Part shown: positions 53,169 through 64,000 of the stretch, piece by piece
Layout of the letters: the number at the start of each line of letters is the position of its first letter
How positions within the stretch are numbered: position 1 is the stretch's first letter
Assembly (NCBI RefSeq): GCF_007981265.1
Contig: NZ_CP034363.1
Span: 3,720,001-3,784,000 of the forward strand
DNA length: 64,000 bases
Direction of reading: 5' to 3'
Source: Pantoea sp. CCBC3-3-1
Lineage (GTDB): Bacteria > Pseudomonadota > Gammaproteobacteria > Enterobacterales > Enterobacteriaceae
Translations under genes and position numbers: made by a program
Notes under the pieces: model-generated
Database searches by the model: none
What the model saw: the letters and a program-made list of their open reading frames with translations, nothing else
What the model was told of the DNA's origin: nothing

Positions 53169-55013
53169 ATGGCTACGATTCGTTGCACGACAGCTCAGGC
53201 GATAGTTCGCTATCTGAGTCAACAATTTACCGAAGTGGATGGCAAACGCGTTCCGCTTTTTCCCGGGGTTTACGGCATTTTTGGTCATGGCAATGTGACC
53301 TGCCTTGGCGAAGCGCTTGAAGCCGTTCAGGATACGCTGCCGACCTGGCGCGGCCAGAACGAGCAGTCGATGGGCTTTGCCGCGGTGGGTTTTGCCAAAG
53401 CGATGGTTCGCCGCCAAATTATGGTGGTCACCGCCTCAATTGGCCCTGGCACCACCAATTTGCTGACCGCCGCGGGCGTTGCGCATACCAGCCGTCTGCC
53501 GATGCTAATGATTTGCGGCGACAGCTTTGCCCGGCGCCATCCCGACCCGGTGATGCAGCAGGTTGAGCATTTCAGTAATCCCACGCAAACCGTCAACGAT
53601 GCTTTCAAATCGGTCACTCGCTATTGGGATCGTATTACCTGGCCGGAACAGATCCTCTCTTCGCTGCCGCAGGCGGTGGCCACCATGCTGGATCCGGGCG
53701 AATGCGGCCCGGCATTTATCGGCGTTTGCCAGGATGTTCAGGAGATGGCGTGGGATTATCCGGAAGCATTTTTCCAGCCTCGTCTGCATTCGATGCCGCG
53801 CCCACGTCCGGATCGTCTGGTGCTGGCGCAGGCGGTCGAGCGCCTGAAACAGGCAAAACGGCCGCTAATTATTTCCGGCGGTGGCGTGCGTTATTCGCAG
53901 GCCGAAGCGGTGCTGGAAGAGTTTGCGCTGGCGCACGGTATTCCGGTGGTGGAAACCATCGCCGGTAAAGGCGCCTTTACTCACGATCATCCCGCGCATA
54001 TGGGGCCGATTGGCATTTTGGGTTCAACCTCTGCTAACGAGCTTGCCGCTCATGCCGACGTGATCCTCGCCGTGGGTACGCGCCTGATGGATTTTGTCAC
54101 CGGCTCCTGGACGGTGTTCGACCATAAAGCACAGTTTATCGCGCTTAACGCCGCGCGTTTCGACGCTCATAAGCACTTTTCCCTCCCGCTGGTATGCGAT
54201 GCCCGCGAAGGTCTCAGTGAACTGCACACCGCGCTGGGCGAATGGGAAGCCGATGCCGCCTGGCTGGAAAGAGGCCGCAAAGCTTTTGCCGGGTGGAATG
54301 CACTGATCGCCGGACAGCAGGAACGCACCACCGGCAACGACGATCCCACTTATGCGCAGGTTGTCGGCGTGGTGAACGCGCAGGCGGCACCGGAAGATTA
54401 CATTATCAGCGCGGCAGGCGGTTTGCCTGGCGAGCTGGTGAAGGGCTGGCGCGTCAAAAACAGCGGCACCTTCGACTGTGAATTCGGTTTCTCCTGCATG
54501 GGATATGAACTCTCCGCAGGCTGGGGCGTGGCCATGACCGAACAGGATCGGGATGTGTTCGTGATGATTGGCGACGGCACCTACATGATGATGAATTCGG
54601 ATATCTATTCCAGCGTGCTCTCCGGCCATAAATTTATTCTGCTGGTCTGCGACAACGGCGGCTTTGCGGTGATTAACCGGCTTCAGAATGCCAAAGGCGG
54701 TGCCTCCTTCAATAATCTGCTGAAAGATTGTCGGGTCAAAGAACCCTTCCATGTCGATTTTGTCGCCAATGCGCAATCAATGGGCGCGCGGGCCCGTAAA
54801 GTCACCTCGCTGAACGAGCTGGAAGAAGCGATTCAGTGGGCGAAAGGCAACGATCGCACGACGGTGATTTGCATTTCTACTCATCCTTACAGCTGGACGC
54901 CGGGCGATGCATGGTGGGACGTCGGCGTGCCGGAAGTAAGCGCTCGTGAAAGCGTTAATGAAGCCCGCGCGGCTCATGTTGAAGGACGTAAAAAACAGCG
55001 GCTCGGCCTTTGA
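53169..55013 (+). CDS. iolD: 3D-(3,5/4)-trihydroxycyclohexane-1,2-dione hydrolase IolD
   Basis: A 614-residue thiamine diphosphate enzyme that opens the ring of the trihydroxycyclohexanedione formed by IolE. The N-terminal part has the family sequence FPGVYGIFGHGNVTCLGEAL, and the ThDP/Mg motif is GDGTYMMMNSD. The length is close to the family. It is followed, with overlapping ends, by a broken iolE, so its normal substrate may no longer be made here. Confidence 0.93.
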   Translation: MATIRCTTAQAIVRYLSQQFTEVDGKRVPLFPGVYGIFGHGNVTCLGEALEAVQDTLPTWRGQNEQSMGFAAVGFAKAMVRRQIMVVTASIGPGTTNLLTAAGVAHTSRLPMLMICGDSFARRHPDPVMQQVEHFSNPTQTVNDAFKSVTRYWDRITWPEQILSSLPQAVATMLDPGECGPAFIGVCQDVQEMAWDYPEAFFQPRLHSMPRPRPDRLVLAQAVERLKQAKRPLIISGGGVRYSQAEAVLEEFALAHGIPVVETIAGKGAFTHDHPAHMGPIGILGSTSANELAAHADVILAVGTRLMDFVTGSWTVFDHKAQFIALNAARFDAHKHFSLPLVCDAREGLSELHTALGEWEADAAWLERGRKAFAGWNALIAGQQERTTGNDDPTYAQVVGVVNAQAAPEDYIISAAGGLPGELVKGWRVKNSGTFDCEFGFSCMGYELSAGWGVAMTEQDRDVFVMIGDGTYMMMNSDIYSSVLSGHKFILLVCDNGGFAVINRLQNAKGGASFNNLLKDCRVKEPFHVDFVANAQSMGARARKVTSLNELEEAIQWAKGNDRTTVICISTHPYSWTPGDAWWDVGVPEVSARESVNEARAAHVEGRKKQRLGL

Positions 55014-55030
55014 CAGGGAATAAGAAAAGG

Positions 55031-55192
55031 GTGCTTAAAGCGAAACCCGGCATCGCGCCGATTGCCTGGACGAATGACGCTCTTCCCCAGTTGGATGGCG
55101 ACACGCCGCTGAAGTATGCCCGTATTGGCTATAACACCCTGCACAGCGCACTCTGCGCGGCAGGATATCATCTCGTTCAAGGAGTCATCTGA
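55031..55192 (+). pseudogene. iolE: Internally deleted iolE (inosose dehydratase) remnant
   Basis: The 53-codon frame starts with typical IolE N-terminal sequence (GIAPIAWTNDALPQLDGDTP) and then runs directly into what looks like an IolE C-terminus (KYARIGYNTLHSALCAAGY). A full IolE is about 300 residues, so about 240 codons are gone while frame and ends remain. The stop overlaps the start of the SDR gene (TGATG). GTG at 55031 or ATG at 55010 could start it. The C-terminal assignment is from memory of family style. Confidence 0.65.
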
Positions 55193-56001
55193 TGAGTCAG
55201 TTAACAGGAAAAGTTGCCGTTGTTACCGGTGGCACCCAGGGGCTAGGCGCCGCTATCGCCCGTCATTTCATGCAGCAGGGCGCCGCTGGCGTGGTTATCT
55301 GTGGACGAAATCAGGCTAAGGGTGAGGAGATAGCCGCCCAGCTGAGCGAAGCAGGCCGAACTCGTGTGGTATTTGTACGCGCCGATTTATCTTCTGTGGA
55401 AGATTGTCGTCAGGTTATTGCGAAAACAGACGAGCTGTTTGGCAAAGTTGACGTGCTGGTTAACGCAGGCGGCATGACCGATCGCGGCACCATACTGGAC
55501 ACTGAGCCGGAGCTGTTCGACAAGATGTTTGCAACCAACGTGCGTGGCCCCTTCTTCCTGATGCAGGAGACAATCAAAATTATGCGCAGGGAGAACACTG
55601 AAGGCGCAATAGTGAATATTTGCTCCATGTCTGGCCTGGCGGGCCAGCCGTTTATTGCCGCTTACTGCTCATCGAAAGGGGCGCTGGCGACGTTAACCCG
55701 TAACACGGCCTACGCGCTTTTGCGTAATCGTATCCGCGTCAATGCGCTGAATATTGGCTGGATGGCGTCGGAAGGCGAAGACCGCATCATGAAGCAGTAT
55801 CACGGCGCAGAAGACAACTGGCTGGAAAAAGCGGCGGCGGAACAACCTTTTGGCCGCCTGATTAAGCCCGAAGAAGTGGCGGAGGCCGTCACCTTCCTGG
55901 CCAGTACTGCCTCCGGCGTCATGACCGGTTCGGTAATCAACTATGACCAGTCAGTCTGGGGCGGTTATGACCAGGCGGCTTCTCCAGCAGCTCCGCTTTA
56001 A
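55192..56001 (+). CDS. SDR-family oxidoreductase
   Basis: A 269-residue short-chain dehydrogenase. It has the NAD(P) motif TGGTQGLGAAIA, NAG (LVNAGGM), the catalytic Ser (ICSMSG) and YxxxK (YCSSKGA, with Cys-Ser between Tyr and Lys). It begins inside the iolE remnant stop codon, so it belongs to the iolD operon. Probably acts on a polyol or cyclitol; not more specific. Confidence 0.88.
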   Translation: MSQLTGKVAVVTGGTQGLGAAIARHFMQQGAAGVVICGRNQAKGEEIAAQLSEAGRTRVVFVRADLSSVEDCRQVIAKTDELFGKVDVLVNAGGMTDRGTILDTEPELFDKMFATNVRGPFFLMQETIKIMRRENTEGAIVNICSMSGLAGQPFIAAYCSSKGALATLTRNTAYALLRNRIRVNALNIGWMASEGEDRIMKQYHGAEDNWLEKAAAEQPFGRLIKPEEVAEAVTFLASTASGVMTGSVINYDQSVWGGYDQAASPAAPL

Positions 56002-56573
56002 GGCATTGTCTTTCAGCCTGTTCAGGCAGGCTGAAAAAACCTTTAACGGTGCTTTCACTGGAGATTTGATGGACATTCAGCAAGTCACCGACATCCACTT
56101 TTTTTATCAACAGTTTCTGCTGCAAATCCGTTGCACCCGAATATGCCCACGGCAGCCAGCCTTAACCCCTGCTTATTTCTCCCTCTATCCATAAGATATC
56201 CTTATCGCAACATCTGGCCGGTCTGGCTTTACAACGTCGTTCAGGACGCGTTGCTCACCCTAAAATTCCATCCCTCCGTCAGGCAAACGATTACCTGGCG
56301 AGAAAAACGGCCGTTACGCCGCGACAGCGGATTCCGCGCATTAGTTCAGTTGTTAATGTGATCTTAATCACACTTTAGCGGAATTGAAATGAAACAGAGT
56401 TTGACATGTGTGAGCAATCTCTATTTCCTAAAGCGCGAATCACGGCACACTGCCGCGGCATTTGATACGGGTGTTTTCGGTTGTGAAAACAGTCCTTCTT
56501 CCTCACCGGATAACGACTTAACAAGACCATCTTGCAGGCAGCAGAAAATGGTCATTAAGCATGTGGTAATCTA
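56002..56573. other. Intergenic control region upstream of tsx
   Basis: About 570 bases without a convincing gene. Short frames at 56131 and 56389 have no ribosome binding sites of note or family features. The region contains the CRP site at 56357. Confidence 0.5.
56357..56372 (+). promoter_or_regulatory. CRP-cAMP binding site upstream of tsx
   Basis: TGTGATCTTAATCACA is a perfect TGTGA-N6-TCACA palindrome, about 200 bases before the tsx start. E. coli tsx is controlled by CRP/CytR and DeoR, so the site is expected. Confidence 0.85.
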
Positions 56574-57440
56574 ATGAAATATAAATCTCTGATGGCTGGC
56601 GCCCTGGTTGCGCTCTCTTACAGTGCCGCTTCGTTTGCTGCAACCGATGAACCACAATACGTTTCCGACTGGTGGCACCAGAGCGTGAACGTGGTAGGAA
56701 GCACCCATACCCGTTTCGGGCCGCAGTTCAATAACGATGTCTACCTCGAGTATGAAGCCTTCGCGAAAAAAGACTGGTTCGATTTCTATGGCTACCTCGA
56801 TCTGACCAACTTCTTTGGCGTAGGCAACTCAAATGCCAACGGCGTTTTTGACCACGGCTCGCCGATGTTTATGGAGATCGAACCGCGTTTCTCCATCGAC
56901 AAGCTGACCAACACCGATCTGAGCTTCGGCCCGTTCAAAGAATGGTACTTTGCCAACAACTATATCTACGATATGGGCCGCAACAGCGATAACCGCCAGA
57001 ATACCTGGTATATGGGTCTGGGCACCGATATCGATACCCATTCCGATATTGGTCTGTCGCTGAACGTCTATGCCAAATATCAGTGGGAAAACTACGGTGC
57101 GGCCAATGAAAACAGCTGGGATGGCTATCGCTTCAAGGTGAAATACTTCGTCCCTATCACCACCCTGTGGGGCGGCAAACTGGGTTACGTTGGCTTTACT
57201 AACTTTGACTGGGGTTCGGATCTGCGTGATAAAAGCGATGCGTCGCGCACCAGTAACTCTATTGCGTCCAGCCATATCCTGTCACTGGCTTACGACCACT
57301 GGCACTACTCTGCCGTGGCCCGTTACTTCCATAACGGCGGACAGTGGGCAGATGGACAGGAGCTGAATTTTGGTAGCGGCCCGTTCGAAGTGAAGTCTAC
57401 TGGCTGGGGTTATTACCTGGTTGTCGGCTATAACTTCTAA
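56574..57440 (+). CDS. tsx: Nucleoside-specific channel-forming protein Tsx
   Basis: A 288-residue outer-membrane 12-strand beta-barrel for nucleoside uptake, also a phage and colicin receptor in E. coli. Signal peptide [20 protein letters not shown] ending in FAA, the family opening [15 protein letters not shown], and a C-terminal Phe (VVGYNF) for BAM recognition are all present. Confidence 0.95.
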   Translation: MKYKSLMAGALVALSYSAASFAATDEPQYVSDWWHQSVNVVGSTHTRFGPQFNNDVYLEYEAFAKKDWFDFYGYLDLTNFFGVGNSNANGVFDHGSPMFMEIEPRFSIDKLTNTDLSFGPFKEWYFANNYIYDMGRNSDNRQNTWYMGLGTDIDTHSDIGLSLNVYAKYQWENYGAANENSWDGYRFKVKYFVPITTLWGGKLGYVGFTNFDWGSDLRDKSDASRTSNSIASSHILSLAYDHWHYSAVARYFHNGGQWADGQELNFGSGPFEVKSTGWGYYLVVGYNF

Positions 57441-57458
57441 TTTCCTGAAGCAATGCTC

Positions 57459-57489
57459 AACCGCCAGCCGAATGTTCGCGCTGGCGGTT
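57459..57489 (+). terminator. Hairpin after tsx
   Basis: The stem AACCGCCAG/CTGGCGGTT lies 18 bases after the stop. It has no T-run, so it is a weak terminator candidate shared with the convergent asdA. Confidence 0.45.
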
Positions 57490-57499
57490 GCCTCAGACG

Positions 57500-59143
<1,644 letters not shown>

Positions 59144-60835
59144 TTAGACCAGCGCGACAATTAGCGGACCCAGCAAGGTGAGGAACACGTTGGCTAAACC
59201 ATAGGTCACTGCGAAAGGTGCTGTTGGAACAGAATTCCCCGCTTTATCAAGAATTTCACCAAAAGCGGGATTGGCGCTACGCGTGCCGGAAAGGGCACCG
59301 GCAAAAATGGCCACATTGTCATAACGCAGGACATAGCGACCAATCAGTAGCGTGATCATCAAAGGAACCACGGTGACCACGACGCCGATCAGGAAAATTG
59401 AGATGCCGTTTGACATGACGGTCTGTACAGCCTGCAAGCCAGACTGTAGGCCTACCACCGCCACAAAACCGGCCAGTCCCAGATCGCGCAGCAAACCGGA
59501 AGCCGGCGTTGGCATATTGCCGCTGAGCGGTTTACGGGCCTGATACCAGCCAAAGATCAGCCCCGCCAGCAGCGCGCCGCCACCGCTGCCAAGCGTCAGA
59601 GGCACCGCGCCGATACGCACGACCAGTAGCCCTAATATCAATCCGAAGGAGAGACCCAGGCCATGAAACATCAAATCGGACTTTGGACTTTTAATCAGCA
59701 ACGGTCCGGCCAGTGCGACAGCGCGCTGAACATCCTGTTCACTGCCGTACAGCGTCACAATGTCGTTTTGTTGAATAACCGTATCGTCTTTAAACGGCAG
59801 TAATACTTCTCCGCGCTTTAGCGCAGTGACAAACACACCGTGACGAACATCAACCGAGATTTGCTGACGCAGTTCATCAATTCGCTTACCAATAAACACC
59901 GGATTTGTCAGCAAGGCTTCAGACGTCTGCATGACCATTTCTGGCCCCTCTTCAGCTTCCAGCTCTTTTCCCAGCAAAGAGGCTAACGCGATAACGCCTT
60001 TACGCCGCCCTACCAGCAGCAATACATCGGTGTCGTTCAGCCGCATTTCAGGCGTGACGGCGATGACTTCGCCTCTACGCTTTATGCGCTCCAGCGTAAC
60101 GGGATAAAGCGGATCGGCAGCCGACTCCACCGCCGCTACGGTCTTTCCAGCAGCCGGCCCGGCGAGAAATACGCGTCCTACCAGCTCTGGCAGAGCCGGT
60201 TCCTGACCCGGTGCCAGCAGGCTGGCACCGTGAAGAAGCTCCAGCTCCGCTTTTACCGCATCGTCACGTATCGTACGGCCCATAATTTTGGGCAGAATAT
60301 TGACGCAAATAATAATCGCGCCCAGAGAGCCAAAGATATAAGTAACGGCATAACCCACGGCCACATTTCCCTGCATTTGTTGCAGCTGCGCCGGATCCAG
60401 ACTCAATTTAGAAATGGCCGCACTGGCTGTTCCTATAATGGCTGACTGAGTCAGCGCACCGGCAGCAATACCTGCGGCAATACCTTTATCCAGCGCAAAG
60501 AATTTCGCCATCGCTACGATCGTTACTAATGAAGAAACAACTAAAATTAGTGCCAGAGCTATTTCACGCAGCGTGCGTCGACCTAATGAAGAAAAGAATT
60601 TAGGGCCACTTTCAAAACCTACGGCATAGATGAAAAGGGCAAACAAAACATTTTTAATTCCACTATCAATAGTGACCCCAACCTGACTAATTAATACGGA
60701 AACCAGCAGTGCACCCGCTACGCCGCCAAGCTGAAATGCGCCAAGTTTAAATTGACCAATCCATGTACCCACAGCGAGCGAAAGGAATAGCGCCAGCTCG
60801 GGTGAAAGCCGAAAGATTTCGTGGAGCCAGTTCAT
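59144..60835 (-). CDS. aspT: Aspartate:alanine antiporter AspT
   Basis: A 563-residue inner-membrane exchanger of the AAE family. There are five or so helices at the N-terminus (with GFESGPKFF), two cytoplasmic TrkA-C domains in the middle (about 210-370) and a second helix bundle (with GLQSGLQAVQ and GTRSANPAFGE). It takes in aspartate and releases alanine. With AsdA consuming a proton, the cycle generates proton motive force and acid tolerance. Confidence 0.92.
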   Translation of the reverse strand: MNWLHEIFRLSPELALFLSLAVGTWIGQFKLGAFQLGGVAGALLVSVLISQVGVTIDSGIKNVLFALFIYAVGFESGPKFFSSLGRRTLREIALALILVVSSLVTIVAMAKFFALDKGIAAGIAAGALTQSAIIGTASAAISKLSLDPAQLQQMQGNVAVGYAVTYIFGSLGAIIICVNILPKIMGRTIRDDAVKAELELLHGASLLAPGQEPALPELVGRVFLAGPAAGKTVAAVESAADPLYPVTLERIKRRGEVIAVTPEMRLNDTDVLLLVGRRKGVIALASLLGKELEAEEGPEMVMQTSEALLTNPVFIGKRIDELRQQISVDVRHGVFVTALKRGEVLLPFKDDTVIQQNDIVTLYGSEQDVQRAVALAGPLLIKSPKSDLMFHGLGLSFGLILGLLVVRIGAVPLTLGSGGGALLAGLIFGWYQARKPLSGNMPTPASGLLRDLGLAGFVAVVGLQSGLQAVQTVMSNGISIFLIGVVVTVVPLMITLLIGRYVLRYDNVAIFAGALSGTRSANPAFGEILDKAGNSVPTAPFAVTYGLANVFLTLLGPLIVALV

Positions 60836-61476
60836 AGAAATTATCCTGCAATAAGTTAACGACCGTACGAAAAATACCTGGCCGGAAGAGTAATTTATAT
60901 TAATAGCGTATTAAGTCGCGACATTCATAAAGCTAGTCGTGATTGCGAAAAAAACAAATTATTTCCTCAATATAAAAATCACATTAATAGCAGTGATAAA
61001 TTAACGCATAAATATAAAAGAGACATAAATGATGATGCTGTTTTCTGCGCTGGAGATATTTTTTTGCGGTGAGTAACAACAATCATCGATCCGCAAAAAA
61101 AACAGATAACAGGCGAGATATAGCGATGTAATACAAAAAGTTATGAATTAACCTTCGTGTATCTAGCTTTGCGTATTTGCTGCCGCCATTGCAATCATCG
61201 CAATAATTTATCCGTCCTCTCTTCATCCTCCGTCGTTTACTTGCATTCCATTACATATTACCTTAGTTAAACATTAGATTAACTTATGATTCATTTATTT
61301 CATGCTAACGCGCGGTTTACGCAGGGAAGGAAGAGTTTGAAAATACGGCAACACGCGGGATCTCCTGCGCTGAGTAAATAAATACTTTCTAAACCTCTAC
61401 CGGGTCATCCTGTTATTTTGTTCCTGACGTCGTATACTCCCCCCCGACTAAAAATTCGTCAGTAAAAGGAAGAGTG
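60836..61476. other. Intergenic region between aspT and speG
   Basis: About 640 AT-rich bases with no credible gene. It must hold the divergent promoters. I see no clear operator. Confidence 0.5.
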
Positions 61477-62043
61477 ATGAGTGCCAAATCCGTTGAAAAT
61501 GGCGTACAGCTGCGTCCGCTGGAGCGGGAAGATCTGCGCTTTGTTCACCAGCTTGATAACAATGCCAGCGTGATGCGCTACTGGTTTGAAGAGCCTTATG
61601 AAGCTTTTGTGGAGCTGGAGGATCTGTACAGCAAGCATATCCACGATCAGAGCGAACGTCGTTTTGTTGTGGAGTATGAGGGGGATAAAGCTGGCCTGGT
61701 CGAGCTGGTGGAAATCAACCATATTCACCGCCGCGCCGAGTTTCAGATTATTATCGCGCCCAGCCATCAGGGCAAAGGGCTGGCGAGCAAAGCGGTCAGG
61801 CTTGCCATGGAGTATGGTTTTTCAGTACTGAATCTTTATAAGCTCTATTTGATCGTCGATAAAGAGAACGAAAAAGCGATTCATATTTACCGCAAGCTGG
61901 GATTTGAGATTGAGGGAGAACTGATCCACGAGTTCTTTATCAACGGCGAGTATCGCAACACGATTCGTATGTGCATCTTCCAGCAGCAGTATCTGGCAAA
62001 GCACAAACCCTCCCACGCGATGGTGCAGCCTACGGCGCAATAA
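61477..62043 (+). CDS. speG: Spermidine N1-acetyltransferase
   Basis: A 188-residue GNAT acetyltransferase that detoxifies spermidine. The acetyl-CoA loop [20 protein letters not shown] and the family sequence [31 protein letters not shown] are complete. ATG 61477 is preferred to the GTG just before it. Confidence 0.95.
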   Translation: MSAKSVENGVQLRPLEREDLRFVHQLDNNASVMRYWFEEPYEAFVELEDLYSKHIHDQSERRFVVEYEGDKAGLVELVEINHIHRRAEFQIIIAPSHQGKGLASKAVRLAMEYGFSVLNLYKLYLIVDKENEKAIHIYRKLGFEIEGELIHEFFINGEYRNTIRMCIFQQQYLAKHKPSHAMVQPTAQ

Positions 62044-62059
62044 GCCTCAAGGCGTAACA

Positions 62060-62094
62060 AACGGCCCGCATCATCTCAGGCGCGGGCCGTTTTG
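62060..62094 (+). terminator. Terminator after speG
   Basis: The stem AACGGCCCGC/GCGGGCCGTT with a 12-base loop, then TTGCTT. Confidence 0.75.
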
Positions 62095-62108
62095 CTTAGC
62101 GTTACCTG

Positions 62109-62531
62109 TTAACCCCCACGCGCACCAATTGGATTCAGGATAATGCGTGCGGGTGGTGGCTCAATGCTGTACATGCCGCCGTTAAACGGATCGACCAGCA
62201 GCCAGCCGGGGAAGCCGCCCAGCGGAATGTTGCCCAGCAGATACCAGAGGTTAGCCTTCTCTTTCAGCGGGATAGTCTGTGGCACAAAACCGGGCTGCTC
62301 CAGCATCAGCAGGAATTTCTTTTTGCCAAAATAGCTGCCGTCGGACTTAGCCAGCGTCACGGTTTTTGGCGTGTAGCCTTCCGCTACCGCCCTGCCCGTT
62401 TCATCCTGTACGACGAATTTTGCGCCCTGCGGCCAGCTCTGGATGGTCACGTCCTGGGTTTTATCGCCCACGATAGTCGCACACCCACTCAGTAGCCACG
62501 CCGAGGCCAGCGCCAGTAAAAGAAGTCTCAT
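62109..62531 (-). CDS. Outer-membrane-type lipoprotein, PEGA-like
   Basis: A 140-residue lipoprotein with the lipobox LLSGC (Cys 17). Part of the mature protein (QSWPQGAKFVVQDETGRAV and FLLMLEQPGFVPQTIPL) resembles a PEGA-type beta domain. The C-terminus is Pro/Gly-rich with NIPLGGFPGWLLVDPFNGGM. Widespread in enterobacteria; function unknown to me. Confidence 0.75.
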   Translation of the reverse strand: MRLLLLALASAWLLSGCATIVGDKTQDVTIQSWPQGAKFVVQDETGRAVAEGYTPKTVTLAKSDGSYFGKKKFLLMLEQPGFVPQTIPLKEKANLWYLLGNIPLGGFPGWLLVDPFNGGMYSIEPPPARIILNPIGARGG

Positions 62532-62626
62532 AAGCTTTCCTGCCAGGTTAAATAGTGAGAATAGTCCAGGCGGGTTTGATAATCACGCCCGATGCGATCG
62601 GGCGATGATGTAAACCTCAGGAAGCT

Positions 62627-63550
62627 TTATCGGCAGCGCTGCGCAATAGCTTTAATATCGGCAGGCGTGGTACGGCAGCAGCCACCAATCAGTTTTGCCC
62701 CGGCGGCCTGCCAGTCGGCAAGATTATCGATCAGCGTGCAGGTTGAGGCATCGCTGTGCCAGCGTTTACTGATGGCGTCATACTGCTCACCCGAATTGGG
62801 ATAGACCACCAGCGGCTTCTCGCTTAATGCTGAGAAGACCTTCAGCGCAGCCGTCACCTTATCCAGCGCGATGCAGTTGATGCCCAGCGCCACCACCTGA
62901 GGAACGTTATCCAGAAACGCCAGCACATCGGCCAGCGGCGTACCGTCGCTAAGATGGTCGCTGTCTCGCAGCGTGAACGAGAACCAGGCGGGGGTAGCTG
63001 GAAACGCCTGTAGTAAAGCCACCAGCGCCTGGATCTCCGCGAATGAAGGCAGCGTTTCACAGGCAAGGATATCCGCCCCCGCCGCCACCAGCGCCTCAAT
63101 TCGCGGACGGTGGAAAGCCATCATCTCCTGCTGAGGCAGAGCATAATCGCCGCGATATTCCGAGCCGTCGGCAAGATAAGCGCCATAAGGCCCGACCGAT
63201 CCGGCCACCAGCAAAGCGGCACCCTCCGGTTGCGTCGCCAGGTAGTCTGTTCTGGCGCGGCTCGCCAGCTCAACGCTTCTGGCAATTAACTCAAGCGATT
63301 TTTCTTCACTCAGGCCACGCTTCGCAAAACCCTGCGGCGTCGCCTGATAGCTGGCGGTGATCGCCACCTGCGCGCCCGCGCTGAAATAGTCGTAATGCAC
63401 CTGATAAATCAGTTCCGGGTTTTCAATCAGCACTTTAGCCGACCACAGCGCATCGCTTAAATCGCAGCCCCGCGCTTCCAGTTCGGTCGCCATTGCGCCA
63501 TCCAGCACCAGGCCGGAAGCCACCAGCCTTGTAATATCAGTCAGGGACAT
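62627..63550 (-). CDS. mmuM: Homocysteine S-methyltransferase
   Basis: A 307-residue zinc enzyme using S-methylmethionine to methylate homocysteine. The zinc ligands are visible in GINCI and the C-terminal GGCCRTTP. The start overlaps the end of the permease gene mmuP by 14 bases, giving the standard mmuPM operon. Confidence 0.94.
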   Translation of the reverse strand: MSLTDITRLVASGLVLDGAMATELEARGCDLSDALWSAKVLIENPELIYQVHYDYFSAGAQVAITASYQATPQGFAKRGLSEEKSLELIARSVELASRARTDYLATQPEGAALLVAGSVGPYGAYLADGSEYRGDYALPQQEMMAFHRPRIEALVAAGADILACETLPSFAEIQALVALLQAFPATPAWFSFTLRDSDHLSDGTPLADVLAFLDNVPQVVALGINCIALDKVTAALKVFSALSEKPLVVYPNSGEQYDAISKRWHSDASTCTLIDNLADWQAAGAKLIGGCCRTTPADIKAIAQRCR

Positions 63551-64000
63551 GCTGAACCTCCTTTGCCAGCTCGCGTTTTCTCACCAGCTGCGTGAAATAG
63601 TAAGCGCCATAGCAGAGCGCGACAAAAGGCAGACCGCAGTACAACGCAATACGCTGTTCAGGATCGAACGCCAGCCCGATGCAGGCCAGCAGGCAGAGCA
63701 AAAAGCCCAGCACCGGCGTCAATGGATACCACGGCGCGCGGTACTTCAGATCCGACAGCGGTTTGCCCGCACGCAAATGTGCACGACGGAAAAAGTAGTG
63801 GGAAGCGCAGATACTCAGCCAGACGGCGACCACGGCAAAACCGGAGATAGCCGACAGCGCCACGAACACCGTGTCTGGCGCAATCACGCTGGAAAACAGC
63901 GCCAGCAGCCCACCCAGCATACTGACGGAAATCGCCATCAGCGGAATGCCGCGGCGCGTCAGCTTAGCAAAGCAACGAGGCAGCGTTTGCTGATTAGAGA
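63537..64000 (-). CDS. mmuP: S-methylmethionine permease, C-terminal part (partial)
   Basis: An amino acid-polyamine-organocation transporter cut by the window edge. About 154 C-terminal residues are present, with [18 protein letters not shown], four or so membrane helices, and [24 protein letters not shown] between them. Its place before mmuM supports MmuP. Confidence 0.9.
   Translation of the reverse strand, partial: SNQQTLPRCFAKLTRRGIPLMAISVSMLGGLLALFSSVIAPDTVFVALSAISGFAVVAVWLSICASHYFFRRAHLRAGKPLSDLKYRAPWYPLTPVLGFLLCLLACIGLAFDPEQRIALYCGLPFVALCYGAYYFTQLVRKRELAKEVQHVPD

Noticed and set aside
56389..56574. A 61-codon frame just before tsx
   Set aside because: No good ribosome binding site or family features; it lies in the regulatory region and overlaps the promoter area.

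Overview
The window is a stretch of an enterobacterial chromosome, most likely from the Erwiniaceae (Pantoea/Erwinia-like). The evidence is the conserved order nadB-trmN-srmB-grcA-ung-grpE-nadK-recN-bamE-rnfH-ratA-smpB-ssrA, protein lengths close to the E. coli orthologues, E. coli-type control sites (FNR, sigma-32, LexA, CRP), and a solo tailspike-like glycan-degrading gene of the kind found in exopolysaccharide-making plant associates. Species assignment is inference.

Layout. (1) 1-9963: housekeeping core ending in tmRNA. (2) 9941-37305: accessory DNA inserted at the 3' end of ssrA. An att-like 18-bp sequence recurs at 9941, 17261 and 37288, so there appear to be two tandem, decayed islands. 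Island A holds a dead P4-type integrase, an IS30-family element with a broken transposase, and an AT-rich, apparently intact Hachiman (hamA-hamB) anti-phage pair. Island B starts with a truncated second copy of the same integrase and carries a GC-rich, tightly overlapping 16-gene minus-strand operon (35373 down to 17805), a DUF4942 fragment, a frameshifted RNase-A-like toxin and a CdiI-type immunity gene. (3) 37306-41642: small orphan genes, an apparently LexA-controlled tailspike-like protein with an Ig-like tail domain, and a lysine-rich repeat protein. (4) 41730-56001: a cyclitol/inositol-type catabolic region with two Gfo/Idh dehydrogenases, a TIM-barrel isomerase, a periplasmic binding protein without its transporter, a hydroxyacid dehydrogenase, an HpaI-type aldolase, an aldehyde dehydrogenase, an RpiR regulator, iolD, an internally deleted iolE and an SDR. 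(5) 56574-64000: tsx, the aspartate decarboxylase/antiporter pair asdA-aspT, speG, a lipoprotein gene and mmuM with partial mmuP.

The most interesting object is the operon at 17805-35373. It encodes an 80-residue precursor with an acidic leader and a Ser/Thr/Ala/Gly-rich core holding two Cys, a YcaO cyclodehydratase with an E1-like partner, a SagB-type dehydrogenase fused to an E1-like N-terminus, a split LanB dehydratase (glutamylation and elimination proteins), a PqqD-like/M50 membrane protease, two ABC export systems with an HlyD-type adaptor, and a terminal pair resembling the MchD/MceI acyltransferase and MchC/MceJ proteins of siderophore-microcin clusters. The enzymes predict a linear peptide with azoles and dehydroamino acids (goadsporin-like logic), possibly with an extra C-terminal conjugation. 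I know of no described product with this gene set, but that cannot be checked here.
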